A stretch of 51,314 nt of DNA from contig NZ_BBQH01000083.1 of the NCBI RefSeq assembly GCF_018397995.1, positions 1 through 51,314 of the forward strand, read 5' to 3'. Below, piece by piece: positions 42,766 to 51,291 of this stretch. Within the stretch, counting starts at the first letter, position 1, and each line of letters begins with the position of its first letter. The DNA is from Rhizomonospora bruguierae. Its GTDB lineage: Bacteria; Actinomycetota; Actinomycetes; Mycobacteriales; Micromonosporaceae. A program made the position numbers and the translations under genes. A model generated the notes under the pieces. The model worked only from the letters and a program-made list of their open reading frames with translations. It was not told where the DNA came from and did no database searches.

Positions 42766-44121
42766 GTGGCTGTCGAGGCGGATGTCGTCGTTCTGGGCCT
42801 GGGCGTCGGCGGCGAGGAGGTGGCCGGGAAGCTGGCCGCCGCCGGGCTGTCCGTGGTGGGCATCGAGCACCGGTTGGTCGGCGGCGAGTGCCCGTATTGG
42901 GGCTGCGTCCCGAGCAAGATGATGATCCGCGCGGCGAACCTCCTGGCCGAGGCGCGGCGGATCGAGGGGATGGCCGGCCGGGCGGACGTCCGCCCGGACT
43001 GGTCGCCGGTGGCGAAGCGGATCCGGGAGGAGGCCACCGACGACTGGGACGACGCGGCCGCCGTGAAGCGGTTCACGGACCGGGGCGGGCGCTTCGTGCG
43101 CGGGTACGGGCGGCTGGTCGCGCCCGGCGTGGTGGCGGTCGGCGATGACGAGTTCCGGGCCCGGCGCGGCATCGTCATCGGCACCGGTACCGCACCCCGC
43201 ATCCCCGCACTCGACGGGCTCGCCGGCACGCCCTACTGGACCAACCGGGAGGCGCTGGAGGTCGAGGAACCGCCCGATTCGCTGCTGATCCTCGGCGGCG
43301 GAGCCATCGGGCTCGAACTGGCGCAGGTGTACGCCCGGTTCGGCGTGCGGGTGACCGTCATCGAGCCGTCCGGCCGGCTGCTGGGGATGGAGGAGCCGGA
43401 GTCGTCGGCGGTGGTGACCCGGGCGCTGGAGGCCGACGGGGTCACGGTGCGGACCGGCACCACGGCACAGCGCGTCGAGTACGCGAACGAGTTCCGCCTG
43501 ACGGTGGCCGGCGGCGAACTGCTCAGCGCCGCGGCGCTGCTGGTCGCCACCGGCCGGCAGGCGAAGCTGGACGACCTGGGCCTGGAGACGGTGGGGCTGG
43601 ACCCATCGGCCCGGTTCATCGCCACCGACGAGCGGATGCGCGCCGCCGACGGGGTGTGGGCGGTCGGCGACGTGACCGGGAAGGGCGCGTTCACGCACGT
43701 CGCCATGTACCAGGCGGGCATCGTCATCCGCGACGTCCTCGGCCGGCCGGGCCCGCCGGCCGGGTACCACGCGCTGCCCCGGGTCACCTTCACCGACCCC
43801 GAGATCGGCGCGGTCGGGCTGACCGAGCGGCAGGCCCGGGAGGCCGGGCTGACCGTCCGGGTCGGCTTCACCGAGTTGGCCGACTCCAGCCGCGGCTGGA
43901 TCCACAAGGCGGGCAACGACGGGTTCATCAAGGTGATCGCGGACGCGGACCGCGGCGTGCTGGTGGGCGCGACCTCCGCCGGACCGGCCGGCGGCGAGGT
44001 GCTCGCCGGGCTGCTCGTGGCGGTCCACGCCGAGGTGCCGGTGGAGCGCCTGGCCAGCATGATCTACCCGTATCCGACCTTCCACCGGGCCATCGAGGCG
44101 GCGCTGGCGGACCTCGGCTAG
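42766..44121 (+). CDS. Flavoprotein disulfide-reductase-like pyridine nucleotide oxidoreductase
   Basis: A 451-aa FAD enzyme of the class I pyridine nucleotide-disulfide oxidoreductase group (lipoamide dehydrogenase, mercuric reductase, soluble transhydrogenase). FAD motif VVVLGLGVGGEEVAG; redox Cys pair GGECPYWGCVPSK (Cys42, Cys47); NAD motif LLILGGGAIGLELAQVYARFG; WAVGDVTG. The C-terminal active base motif, HPT in lipoamide dehydrogenase, reads YPT, so an ordinary lipoamide role is unlikely. Substrate unknown. It lies 13 nt after crtB and shares its stop bases with the convergent gene. Confidence 0.85.
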   Translation: MAVEADVVVLGLGVGGEEVAGKLAAAGLSVVGIEHRLVGGECPYWGCVPSKMMIRAANLLAEARRIEGMAGRADVRPDWSPVAKRIREEATDDWDDAAAVKRFTDRGGRFVRGYGRLVAPGVVAVGDDEFRARRGIVIGTGTAPRIPALDGLAGTPYWTNREALEVEEPPDSLLILGGGAIGLELAQVYARFGVRVTVIEPSGRLLGMEEPESSAVVTRALEADGVTVRTGTTAQRVEYANEFRLTVAGGELLSAAALLVATGRQAKLDDLGLETVGLDPSARFIATDERMRAADGVWAVGDVTGKGAFTHVAMYQAGIVIRDVLGRPGPPAGYHALPRVTFTDPEIGAVGLTERQAREAGLTVRVGFTELADSSRGWIHKAGNDGFIKVIADADRGVLVGATSAGPAGGEVLAGLLVAVHAEVPVERLASMIYPYPTFHRAIEAALADLG

Positions 44122-44810
44122 GAGAAGACGGTCAGCCGTTTGCGCAGCGACGGCGGGATCGGGAAGTCGGCGGGCAGCCGGCCGGCGGCGGCCGAGACGA
44201 ACTCCTCCCGGCCGAGCCGCACCCGGTCCTCGCCCTGGCGGGCGACGACCGCGTCGCCGTCCGGGCCGATCGTGACGTCGTCCCGGCCCGCCTCGCGCAG
44301 CGCGACGCAGGCGAACTGGAACATCCATGCGAGCCGCTCGGCCCGCTCCTCGTCGGTGATCGGGGCGCCGGCGTCCTCCGCGTGGATGGACAGTTCGGTG
44401 GCGAGGTAGTACGTCTGTAAGCCGAGCGGGTAGCCGCCGACGGAGGTGTCGATCTCGGCGTCCGCGCCGCGCTCGCGCAGCCGGCGCCGGTTCTCGGCGG
44501 ACAGTTCCCGCCACTCGGCGAGCAGTTGCGCCGGGGTGCGCCCCGCGCGCTGGCGCACGCCCCAGGCGTTGAAGTCGTCCATGCCGCGCCCCTCGGCCCG
44601 CCCCATCAGGTCGGCAACCGTACCGTCCAGGCCCGCGCGGGTGTAGTCCTCCACCGCCAGCAGGTGCGCCAGCAGGTCGCGCCGGTCCCAGCCGGCGCAC
44701 CGGGTGGGCACCCCCCAGTCGGCGTCGGACAGCCCGCCGTAGAACCGGTCGATGCGGGCCGCTTCGGCGTCGAGCAGGTCAAACGGATCGATTTCCTCCA
44801 TGGTTCCCAT
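44118..44810 (-). CDS. Maleylpyruvate isomerase family, mycothiol-dependent type
   Basis: A 230-aa protein with the DinB/MDMPI N-terminal four-helix domain: CAGWDRRDLLAHLLAVEDYTRAGLDG near residue 40 and ELSIHAEDAGAPI later, giving the metal-binding His set. The C-terminal 70 residues are a second alpha/beta domain. Members use mycothiol as cofactor for isomerisation or thiol transfer, consistent with an actinobacterium. ATG 44801 is an alternative start. The stop overlaps that of the upstream convergent gene in CTAG (44118-44121). Confidence 0.83.
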   Translation of the reverse strand: MGTMEEIDPFDLLDAEAARIDRFYGGLSDADWGVPTRCAGWDRRDLLAHLLAVEDYTRAGLDGTVADLMGRAEGRGMDDFNAWGVRQRAGRTPAQLLAEWRELSAENRRRLRERGADAEIDTSVGGYPLGLQTYYLATELSIHAEDAGAPITDEERAERLAWMFQFACVALREAGRDDVTIGPDGDAVVARQGEDRVRLGREEFVSAAAGRLPADFPIPPSLRKRLTVFS

Positions 44811-44893
44811 CCTGACAGGCGGGTACGGATGTCGGCGAGATGAGCATTGATAGATAACTTGCGCAAGCGCGTCCGGCCGGCCGGTGAAACACT

Positions 44894-45283
44894 GTGCCGG
44901 TGAGTGAGCCGGTGCTGCTGGTGGTGGACGCGGCGAACGTGGTCGGCTCGGTGCCGGACGGGTGGTGGCGGGATCGCGCCGGTGCCGCCCGCCGGCTGCG
45001 CGACGCGCTCGCCCCGGTCGCCGAGCACGGCCTGCCGGAGCTGCCGCCGCCGCTGGAGGTCGTGCTGGTCGTCGAGGGCCGGGCCCGCGGCCTGGAATCC
45101 ATCCCGGGGGTACGCGTGGAGTCCGCGGCCGGCTCGGGCGACGACGCGATCGTGGCGCTGGCCGCGGCCCGGGACGCCGGCCGCGAGTGCGTGGTGGCGA
45201 CCGCCGACCGGGGCCTGCGCGAGCGGGTCCTGACCACCGGGGCCCGGGTGATCGGTCCCCGCTCCGTGCCCCGCACGCCCTGA
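44894..45283 (+). CDS. NYN/PIN-like small protein
   Basis: A 129-aa protein with VLLVVDAANVVGS, then EVVLVVEGRARG, AAGSGDDAIVALA and VVATADRGLRERVLTTGARVIGP. The order of acidic positions (Asp12, the GDD pair, TADRG) is that of NYN/PIN-like nuclease domains, which cut RNA with Mg ions. Whether it is a nuclease is inference. GTG 44894 or GTG 44900 could start it; neither has a good ribosome site. A 10-bp palindrome CTTGCGCAAG (44858-44867) lies in the divergent promoter region. Confidence 0.72.
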   Translation: MPVSEPVLLVVDAANVVGSVPDGWWRDRAGAARRLRDALAPVAEHGLPELPPPLEVVLVVEGRARGLESIPGVRVESAAGSGDDAIVALAAARDAGRECVVATADRGLRERVLTTGARVIGPRSVPRTP

Positions 45284-45293
45284 CGCGCCCCGG

Positions 45294-46184
45294 CTAGGAG
45301 CGCGGAAGGATGCCCGACACGTCGATTTCTCCGTCGTAGCAGACCCAGGCCAGCCAGGCGGCGGGCGTCATCGTGCCGGCCTGGGCAACGGTCCGCGGGT
45401 CGGTGCCGCGCTCCGCCAATAGAGCGAGCCGCCTCGCCCACTCCGAGCGCACCTCGTCGGTTGCCCCCGCCGGTTCCACCCGGGCCAGCCGATGGGCGAG
45501 TTTCCGCAGTTCACGCCGGTGAGCCCGGTGCCGCGGGAGATCGACCCCCGGGTGCGGCGCGGCGCGGCGTCGCACGGCGTCGAGCCGCACCGCCAGGACG
45601 ACGATCACCAGGAGAATGATCGCGGTCACCGGCGCCCAGAACGCCACCTGTTCCGCCGAGAACCCCCGAGAGTCGGAGGCGCCGGCGAGAACGCGAAGCA
45701 TCAACAACACGGCGACGAGTCCACCGACGATCACGGTGACGGTCGTGCCGTAACCCGCCGCCTCTTCCCGCACCGGCAGGAACAACAGCGGAACGAGGCA
45801 CAGCAGCGCGACGACCGCGGCCGGCGCGGCGACGGCCACCGCCAGCTCCGGGTCGAGATAGGCGTTCTTCCTTCCCGGTGGCCCGAACATCACGGCGGTT
45901 ACCAGACCGGCGAGCAGGCCGACGCCGAGGAGGCTGCCCCACAGGGCCAACCAGACGGCCACCCGGGGAGGTCGCGACGGCTCCGTCGGGGAGGATCCTG
46001 CCCGATCTGTGGTGGTGCGGTGAGCGGCCGGAGCGAGCAGGCGCTGCCGCTCGTGATGCAGGCCCAGCAACGGGGCGAACAGGGCCCGCCGCATCTCGTG
46101 ATCCGGGCGCAGGGCCTTCGCCGCGGCCTGTGCGACGGCGATCACATCGCGGTCGGATCCGTGGAGCCGGATGACCCCCTTCAT
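45294..46184 (-). CDS. Membrane protein of unknown function
   Basis: A 296-aa protein: soluble N-terminus (1-75), about four transmembrane helices between residues 75 and 200, then a soluble, Arg/Glu-rich C-terminal domain (HRRELRKLAHRLARVEPAG, EVRSEWARRLALLAERG). It lies 21 nt after the small membrane protein gene and is probably co-transcribed with it. No family recognised. The base composition is slightly less GC-rich at third positions than neighbours by eye. Confidence 0.72.
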   Translation of the reverse strand: MKGVIRLHGSDRDVIAVAQAAAKALRPDHEMRRALFAPLLGLHHERQRLLAPAAHRTTTDRAGSSPTEPSRPPRVAVWLALWGSLLGVGLLAGLVTAVMFGPPGRKNAYLDPELAVAVAAPAAVVALLCLVPLLFLPVREEAAGYGTTVTVIVGGLVAVLLMLRVLAGASDSRGFSAEQVAFWAPVTAIILLVIVVLAVRLDAVRRRAAPHPGVDLPRHRAHRRELRKLAHRLARVEPAGATDEVRSEWARRLALLAERGTDPRTVAQAGTMTPAAWLAWVCYDGEIDVSGILPRS

Positions 46185-46205
46185 GCCCCCACCGGTGCCT
46201 CGCGC

Positions 46206-46484
46206 TCAGTTATCGCGGTGGATCGCATGCAGGACATCCTCCATCTGGCGCACGGGCAGGCCGTCATCGCGTCGCTCGCCGCGCCGCGGCCGGCTTGAAA
46301 AGTACAGAACGGCGGCACCCGCGCACAGGATGGGCCCGAGGGACAATCCCGCGGGTGCGATGCCCTCGCTCATCGGGACGCCGAAGAATCCCTGCACGAC
46401 CGAGGCGACGATCAACGCGGCCCCCACGGCTCCGATGATCAGTGCCGGGACGCGGTAGGGGCGGATCCGTCGCTTGCGAGACAT
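46206..46484 (-). CDS. Small two-helix membrane protein
   Basis: A 92-aa protein, MSRKRRIRPYRVPALIIGAVGA, with two hydrophobic helices (about 11-33 and 46-61) and a charged C-terminal tail. ATG 46484 is 12 nt after the first base of TACTGT, so probably leaderless. It is first gene of an operon with the larger membrane protein. Function unknown. Confidence 0.75.
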   Translation of the reverse strand: MSRKRRIRPYRVPALIIGAVGAALIVASVVQGFFGVPMSEGIAPAGLSLGPILCAGAAVLYFSSRPRRGERRDDGLPVRQMEDVLHAIHRDN

Positions 46485-46490
46485 GCGCGC

Positions 46491-46496
46491 ACAGTA
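46491..46496 (-). promoter_or_regulatory. -10 box for leaderless small membrane protein gene
   Basis: TACTGT on the minus strand begins 12 nt before ATG 46484. Confidence 0.5.
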
Positions 46497-46542
46497 CGAC
46501 CCCTCGCCAACCCGCGGCCGCGGCCGCTCCCGGCCGCACGCG

Positions 46543-47454
46543 CTAGCGCGCCGGGGCGAACGCCTCCAGGGCGGCCTCGGCCCGGCGCATCGACTCGGCC
46601 GGGTCCGCCGACGGGGAGCCGATCTCCGGGTCGAAGTTGAGGTCGACGAACAGTTCGGTGATGCCGCACCCGGCCAGCCGCCCGAAGTCGTCGCGGATCT
46701 CCGCCGGCGACCCGGTCAGGGGCTCGCGGTCCACCGCGCCGGCCGGCCGGACCCGCACCGAGCCGCGGCAGACCATCCGCAGGTCGTCCGGGTTCCGGCC
46801 GGCGGACTCCGCCGCCTCGCGGACCGTCCGCACCTGGTCTCCGATCGCGGCCAGGTCGGGGCCGCTGCCGCAGACCCAGCCGTCGGCCAGCCGGCCGGCC
46901 CGGCGCAGCGCGGCCGGCACCCCGCCACCCAGCAGGATCGGCGGGTGCGGGCGCTGGACCGGCTTGGGTCGGGCCGACATGCGCGGTACCCGATAGAACT
47001 CGCCGGTGTGCTCGACCGGCTCGTCCGTCCACAGTGTCTTGAGCACCGCGACGTACTCCTCGGACCGCCGCCCCCGCCGGGCCATCGCCATGCCGGTCGC
47101 GGCGAACTCCTCGGGCGACCAGCCGATGCCCAGGCCGGCGTCGAGCCGGCCGCCGGAGATCAGATCGAGCGTGGCGAACTGCTTGGCGAGCAGCACGGGC
47201 GGCAGGAACGGGGCGTTGACCACCGCCACCCCGAGCCGGACCCGGGAGGTCTGCCCGGCCAGGTACGCGAGCGTCACCAGCGGGTCGGTGACGCTGCGGT
47301 ACTGCTCGCCCCACGCGCCGTCGACCGGCGAGAGCAACCGCTGGAACGCCCAGAGGGAGGCGTAGCCCAACTCCTCGGCCCGCCGTGCCACCCGCGTCAT
47401 CGCCAGCGGGGTGGCCCAGGAACCCGACACGGGTACCGCGAATCCGATATCCAC
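46543..47454 (-). CDS. LLM-class (F420-dependent) oxidoreductase
   Basis: A 303-aa luciferase-like TIM-barrel enzyme. VDIGFAVPVSG start, VTDPLVTLAYLAGQTSRVRLGVAVVNAPFLPP and LSGGRLDAGLGIGWSPEEF are hallmarks; RPHPPILLGGG follows. This subgroup typically uses F420, a cofactor of actinobacteria, but FMN cannot be excluded. TACGGT begins 13 nt before GTG 47454, so I prefer it over GTG 47463; it would be leaderless. It is divergent from the anti-sigma-type gene. Confidence 0.87.
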   Translation of the reverse strand: MDIGFAVPVSGSWATPLAMTRVARRAEELGYASLWAFQRLLSPVDGAWGEQYRSVTDPLVTLAYLAGQTSRVRLGVAVVNAPFLPPVLLAKQFATLDLISGGRLDAGLGIGWSPEEFAATGMAMARRGRRSEEYVAVLKTLWTDEPVEHTGEFYRVPRMSARPKPVQRPHPPILLGGGVPAALRRAGRLADGWVCGSGPDLAAIGDQVRTVREAAESAGRNPDDLRMVCRGSVRVRPAGAVDREPLTGSPAEIRDDFGRLAGCGITELFVDLNFDPEIGSPSADPAESMRRAEAALEAFAPAR

Positions 47455-47461
47455 CCGGCGC

Positions 47462-47467
47462 ACCGTA
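47462..47467 (-). promoter_or_regulatory. -10 box for leaderless LLM gene
   Basis: TACGGT on the minus strand begins 13 nt before GTG 47454 and overlaps the alternative start at 47463. Confidence 0.45.
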
Positions 47468-47561
47468 CCGCCGCCCCGGTGGCCGAAGCGGCTGGTAGCT
47501 GCGCATCTACCCGGGCCGGGCGTACGCTTTGTCGCGGGTTGGCCTGAGAGGGGCGGGTGGG

Positions 47562-47648
47562 ATGAGCGGCGAGCGTGCGGCGCCGGTCGGCGACCACGCG
47601 GCGCTGCCCCCGGTGCCGCCCGCCGCCCGCGGGGCCGGCGATGTTTGA
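47562..47648 (+). CDS. Possible 28-codon leader ORF
   Basis: ATG 47562 follows GAGAGGGGCGGG and opens a 28-codon frame (MSGERAAPVGDHAALPP start) whose stop overlaps the start of the anti-sigma-type gene. It may couple translation. No homology is evident and codon bias in so short a frame is not decisive. Confidence 0.35.
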   Translation: MSGERAAPVGDHAALPPVPPAARGAGDV

Positions 47649-48072
47649 CGCCTCCCCGGACCTGTCGCCGCTGCTCCTGGTGGTCTCGTTCGGCCGCGCC
47701 CAGGTGCGCAGCACCCGGCACGCGGTGGCCCGCGCGGTCGCCGCCGCCGGCCTGACCGGCACCCGGGCGGACGACTTCGTGCTCGCCGTGAACGAGTTGA
47801 TCACGAACGCGGTCCGGCACGCCGGCGGGCGGGGCCGGTTGCTGCTCGGGCTGGCCGGCAGCGCCATCGCCTGCGACATCATCGACACCGGCGGTGGCAT
47901 CCCGGCCAGCCGGCTCCGCCGGCATGAACTGCCGGCGGAGTTCGCGGTCGGTGGCCGGGGCATCTGGCTCGCCCGGCACCTGTGCGACCTCTTCCAGGTC
48001 GAGACGGGCCCGCACGGCACCACGATCCGGGTGGCCGTCGCCCTCCCGTCGGGCGTGCCGGGCGTCGGCTAA
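47641..48072 (+). CDS. Anti-sigma-factor-type serine kinase (HATPase domain)
   Basis: A 143-aa GHKL ATPase domain of the RsbW/SpoIIAB type: VLAVNELITNAVRHAGG (N box, Asn56), IIDTGGGIP (G1 box, Asp82) and GGRGIWLARHL (G2 box). These proteins bind a sigma factor or phosphorylate an STAS anti-anti-sigma partner. No sigma or STAS gene is adjacent, so the partner is unknown, as is common for orphan Streptomyces homologues. ATG 47641 gives the normal domain start. It overlaps the convergent alpha-galactosidase stop by 4 nt. Confidence 0.88.
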   Translation: MFDASPDLSPLLLVVSFGRAQVRSTRHAVARAVAAAGLTGTRADDFVLAVNELITNAVRHAGGRGRLLLGLAGSAIACDIIDTGGGIPASRLRRHELPAEFAVGGRGIWLARHLCDLFQVETGPHGTTIRVAVALPSGVPGVG

Positions 48073-50177
48073 CCGGCCACCCGCGTCAGGTGCGCCAGCG
48101 TGCTGGCATGGTCGCCGGGCGGCAGGTCCAGCGGCAGCCCGTGGGTCAGCAGCACGGCGCCGTGGTACTCCGCGCCCGTCGCCTCGTCCCGGTACCGGGC
48201 GGCCGGCTCCAGACCGGCCAGGCGCAGCGGCGTGGGCCGGTGACCGAACGCCGGGCTCACCCGGTACGCGAAGACCACCGTCGCCGAGCCGTCGGCGGCC
48301 ACGTACTGCACCGCCGCCGGGGGTGGCCCGCCCGGCGCCCGCAGCCGGTACTGGAGTCCATGTTGGACGACCGGCCGGATCGCCTTGTACCGCGCGATCA
48401 GCTCACGCGCCCGGGCCAGCTCGCCGGCGGTCCACTCGGGAAGGTTGCCGCCGACGCCGAGCACCCCGGTCATCGCCACGTGGAACCGGAAGTCCAGCGG
48501 CACCCGGCGGCCGTTGAGGAAGTTCGGGCTGTCGGTGACCCAGGCCGCCATCACCGCCGCCGGGTAGATCTGGCTGAAGCCGTGCTGGATGCTCAGCCGG
48601 TCCACCGCGTCGGTGTTGTCGGAGGTCCACACCTCGTCGGTGCGGGTCAGGATCGCCGGGTCGACCCGGCCGCCGCCGCCCGCGCAGGACTCCACGCGCA
48701 GGTGCGGGTGGTCGGCCCGGAGCCGGTCGAGGATGCCGTACAGGTTCTCCACGTACGCCACCCACAGCCGGTCCGGGTCGCCGTCGCCCGCGCCGGGCCA
48801 GCCCGCCTCCGTGAACGGCCGGTTCATGTCCCACTTCAGGAAGTCGATCTCGTTGTCCCGGACCAGCCGGTCCAGCCACTCGTGCGTCCACGCCGCCACG
48901 TCGTCCCGGGCCAGGTTCAGCACCAGTTGGTTGCGCAGTTCGGTGCGGCGCCGGTTCGGCTCGTGCAGCACCCAGTCGGGGTGCTCGGCGTACAGGCCGC
49001 TCGCCGGGTTCACCATCTCCGGCTCGACCCACAGGCCGAACCGCATGCCGAGCCGGTGCACCTCGTCCACGAGCGGCTTGAGCCCGCGCGGGAACCGGTC
49101 CGGGTTGACCACCCAGTCACCGAGCCCGGCCGCGTCGTCCAACCGCCGGCCGAACCAGCCGTCGTCCACCACGAACAGTTCCACGCCGAGCGCGGCGGCC
49201 GCGGCGGCCAGGCGTAGCTGGTTCTCCTCGGTGACGTCGAAGGTGGTGGCCTCCCACGAGTTGTAGAGGACCGGCCGCAACTCCTCCGGGTGCGGCAGGC
49301 GGGCGCGCAGGTACCCGTGCCAGGCCCGGCTCGCCGCGCCGAAGCCGCCCGCCGTCCACAGTCCGGCCAGCACCGGCGTGCGCAGCACCCCGCCCGGCGC
49401 CAGCCGTAGCGAGACCCCGTCGTGCCCGTACCCGCCGGTCAGGCCCACCTCGTCGGTGGGGGTGCGGGCCAGGGTGATCCGCCAACTGCCGCTCCACGCC
49501 AGCGCGGCGCTCCACACCTCGCCGCGCCGCTCGTCCGCGTCCCCGGCGTCGATCATCACCCACGGGTTGGCGTGCTGGCTCGTGATGCCCCGGCGGCTGG
49601 TCAGCGTCGTCTCGCCGCGCGGCAACTCGACCCGCTCCAGCCGCGTCTCGCCGGCCCAGTGCCCGGTGACGTGGCTGAGCCGGTACCCGTCCCGCCGGGG
49701 CAGCGGCCACGCGGCCGAGTCGGCGCGCAGCACCGCGATCGGCCCCTCGGTACCGGTGTGGCGCAGCGTCGTCCACCGCTCGATCACGTCGCTGCCGGCG
49801 GCGGCCCGGTAGTGCAGGGTCACCTCCAGCGGGTAGTGCGAGTCGGCCAGCCGGACCCGCAACTCCTCGCCGTCGATGTCGTGGCCGGCGTACCCCAGTT
49901 CCAGCGCTCGGGCGTCGTCGGCGAACCGCACCAGCAGCCCGGCGACCCCGAAGTAGCTGCCGCCCAACGCCGCCAGTTCACCCGCGCCCGGCCACGGCGG
50001 GTCGAAGAACGCCTCGTGGACGACCTCCGGCACGGGCACGGTTGCGGCCTGCTCCAGCGTCAGCGGCCCGCCCCAGTGCACGTGGCGCAGCTCCGCCCCC
50101 GCCCGGCGCAGCGCGTACGAGCCGCCCGGTGTACTGATCAGGAACGTGCCCGTGGCGGCGTCGAAATCGACCGGCAT
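48069..50177 (-). CDS. Alpha-galactosidase, GH36
   Basis: A 702-aa cytoplasmic glycoside hydrolase that releases terminal alpha-galactose from melibiose, raffinose and similar sugars. It has the N-terminal beta supersandwich, the barrel with WEATTFDVTEENQL, VDDGWFGRR, the nucleophile Asp450 in FLKWDMNR, and the acid/base Asp520 in TSDNTDA. Length and order are normal for GH36. TAGGCT begins 13 nt before ATG 50177, so the mRNA is probably leaderless. No sugar transporter is adjacent, and no signal peptide is seen. Confidence 0.95.
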   Translation of the reverse strand: MPVDFDAATGTFLISTPGGSYALRRAGAELRHVHWGGPLTLEQAATVPVPEVVHEAFFDPPWPGAGELAALGGSYFGVAGLLVRFADDARALELGYAGHDIDGEELRVRLADSHYPLEVTLHYRAAAGSDVIERWTTLRHTGTEGPIAVLRADSAAWPLPRRDGYRLSHVTGHWAGETRLERVELPRGETTLTSRRGITSQHANPWVMIDAGDADERRGEVWSAALAWSGSWRITLARTPTDEVGLTGGYGHDGVSLRLAPGGVLRTPVLAGLWTAGGFGAASRAWHGYLRARLPHPEELRPVLYNSWEATTFDVTEENQLRLAAAAAALGVELFVVDDGWFGRRLDDAAGLGDWVVNPDRFPRGLKPLVDEVHRLGMRFGLWVEPEMVNPASGLYAEHPDWVLHEPNRRRTELRNQLVLNLARDDVAAWTHEWLDRLVRDNEIDFLKWDMNRPFTEAGWPGAGDGDPDRLWVAYVENLYGILDRLRADHPHLRVESCAGGGGRVDPAILTRTDEVWTSDNTDAVDRLSIQHGFSQIYPAAVMAAWVTDSPNFLNGRRVPLDFRFHVAMTGVLGVGGNLPEWTAGELARARELIARYKAIRPVVQHGLQYRLRAPGGPPPAAVQYVAADGSATVVFAYRVSPAFGHRPTPLRLAGLEPAARYRDEATGAEYHGAVLLTHGLPLDLPPGDHASTLAHLTRVAG

Positions 50178-50184
50178 GCACCCG

Positions 50185-50190
50185 AGCCTA
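50185..50190 (-). promoter_or_regulatory. -10 box for leaderless alpha-galactosidase gene
   Basis: TAGGCT on the minus strand begins 13 nt before ATG 50177. Confidence 0.5.
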
Positions 50191-50221
50191 CGGGCCCCGG
50201 TGCCGGCCCCCGCGAACCTTC

Positions 50222-50407
50222 TTACCGGCCCTTGGCGAACTCGACGAATTCACGAAACTGGTCGCGGGTGACCAGGAGGACGCCGCCTTCGGGATTCTTG
50301 GAGTCGCGGATGGCCACCTGTCGGCCGATCTCAGCGACCTCGACGCAGTCGCCGGACCCGTTGCTGCGGGTGGCCTTGCGCCACTTGGCGTTGGTCAAGT
50401 CCGTCAT
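50222..50407 (-). CDS. DUF397 small protein
   Basis: A 61-aa protein with the DUF397 pattern: ATRSNGSGDCVEVAEIG, VAIRDSKNPEGGVLLV and QFREFVEFAKGR. In actinomycetes it pairs with an XRE-family regulator; the best studied pair is BldB/WhiJ-like in Streptomyces. ATG 50407 overlaps the XRE stop by four bases (ATGA), so the two are coupled and probably act together. Confidence 0.93.
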   Translation of the reverse strand: MTDLTNAKWRKATRSNGSGDCVEVAEIGRQVAIRDSKNPEGGVLLVTRDQFREFVEFAKGR

Positions 50408-51291
50408 GACGTCAGATACTCCTCGGTGATCTTGCTGATGAAGATGAGGGATTCTCGGGGATCCAGGCTTCTGGTGAGCAGGTCGGCCCAGATCGCTTCG
50501 TAGGTGCTCACCTCGGTGGGCTTGTCCAGATAGAGCGATCCGGTGGGCTTGTCGCTGTGCACGGTGGTTGGCTCGGATCGCCGGCCGTTGCGCGGAAAAT
50601 CCAGGATACAAAACCCGCCGGCGACGGCGGCCCGGTGCAAACCGGCGGAGTGGGGCAGGACTCGCAAATCCACCGCTTCGGTTTGCGCCACGCGCATCAT
50701 GTGCCGAAGCTGCTCGGCCATCGCCTCCCGGTCGGAGAGGGGGCGCCGCAGGACGGTCTCGCTGATCACGATGTCCAGCTTCGGTGCGGGTGGCGTGGTG
50801 CGGGTCAAGAGCCGTTGTCGGTCGCGTTTCAACCTGACCTTGGCCTCGACCTCGGGTGGGCTGAGGTGCGGCTCCTCAATGGCCAGGATCTCACGCGTGT
50901 ACGCCTCGGTGTGCAGCAGGCCGGGCACCAGCTCGGGGTCGTACTTGCGCAGCCGGCTCGCGGCAGTCTCCAGCCCGACGTACAGCTCGAACCAGGGTGG
51001 GATGGACTCCCCGTAGGCGTGCCACCATCCCCTGGCCTGGGTCTCGGCGGCCAGGCCGGTCAGGACCTCGGCCATCTCCGTGGAGGCTCCGTAGAGCTGG
51101 CACATGGCCTGCACGTCGAGCTTGCGGATCGGTCTGGAGCCGGCGCCGCTCTCCAACCGCCAGAGCTTCTGGACGGACCATTCCAGAGCGACCCCGGCCT
51201 GCTCCAGGGTGATCCCCGACTCCTGGCGTAGCTCCCGCAGGTACCTTCCGAGTTGCCGCCGAGGAACGGTCGATCCCGCCTCCGTGGTCAC
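50404..51291 (-). CDS. XRE-family regulator with DUF5753 domain (WhiJ-like)
   Basis: A 295-aa protein. N-terminal helix-turn-helix: LGRYLRELRQESGITLEQAGVALEWSVQKLWRLESG; then the DUF5753 region starting WHAYGESIPPWFELYVGLE with YDPELVPGLLHTEAYTR and LRVLPHSAGLH. Such proteins form many paralogous pairs with DUF397 proteins in Streptomyces and relatives, some regulating development. GTG 51291 is 23 nt from the right edge; GAGAGG abuts it, so an earlier start outside the window cannot be fully excluded, though the protein start looks complete. Confidence 0.88.
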   Translation of the reverse strand: MTTEAGSTVPRRQLGRYLRELRQESGITLEQAGVALEWSVQKLWRLESGAGSRPIRKLDVQAMCQLYGASTEMAEVLTGLAAETQARGWWHAYGESIPPWFELYVGLETAASRLRKYDPELVPGLLHTEAYTREILAIEEPHLSPPEVEAKVRLKRDRQRLLTRTTPPAPKLDIVISETVLRRPLSDREAMAEQLRHMMRVAQTEAVDLRVLPHSAGLHRAAVAGGFCILDFPRNGRRSEPTTVHSDKPTGSLYLDKPTEVSTYEAIWADLLTRSLDPRESLIFISKITEEYLTS

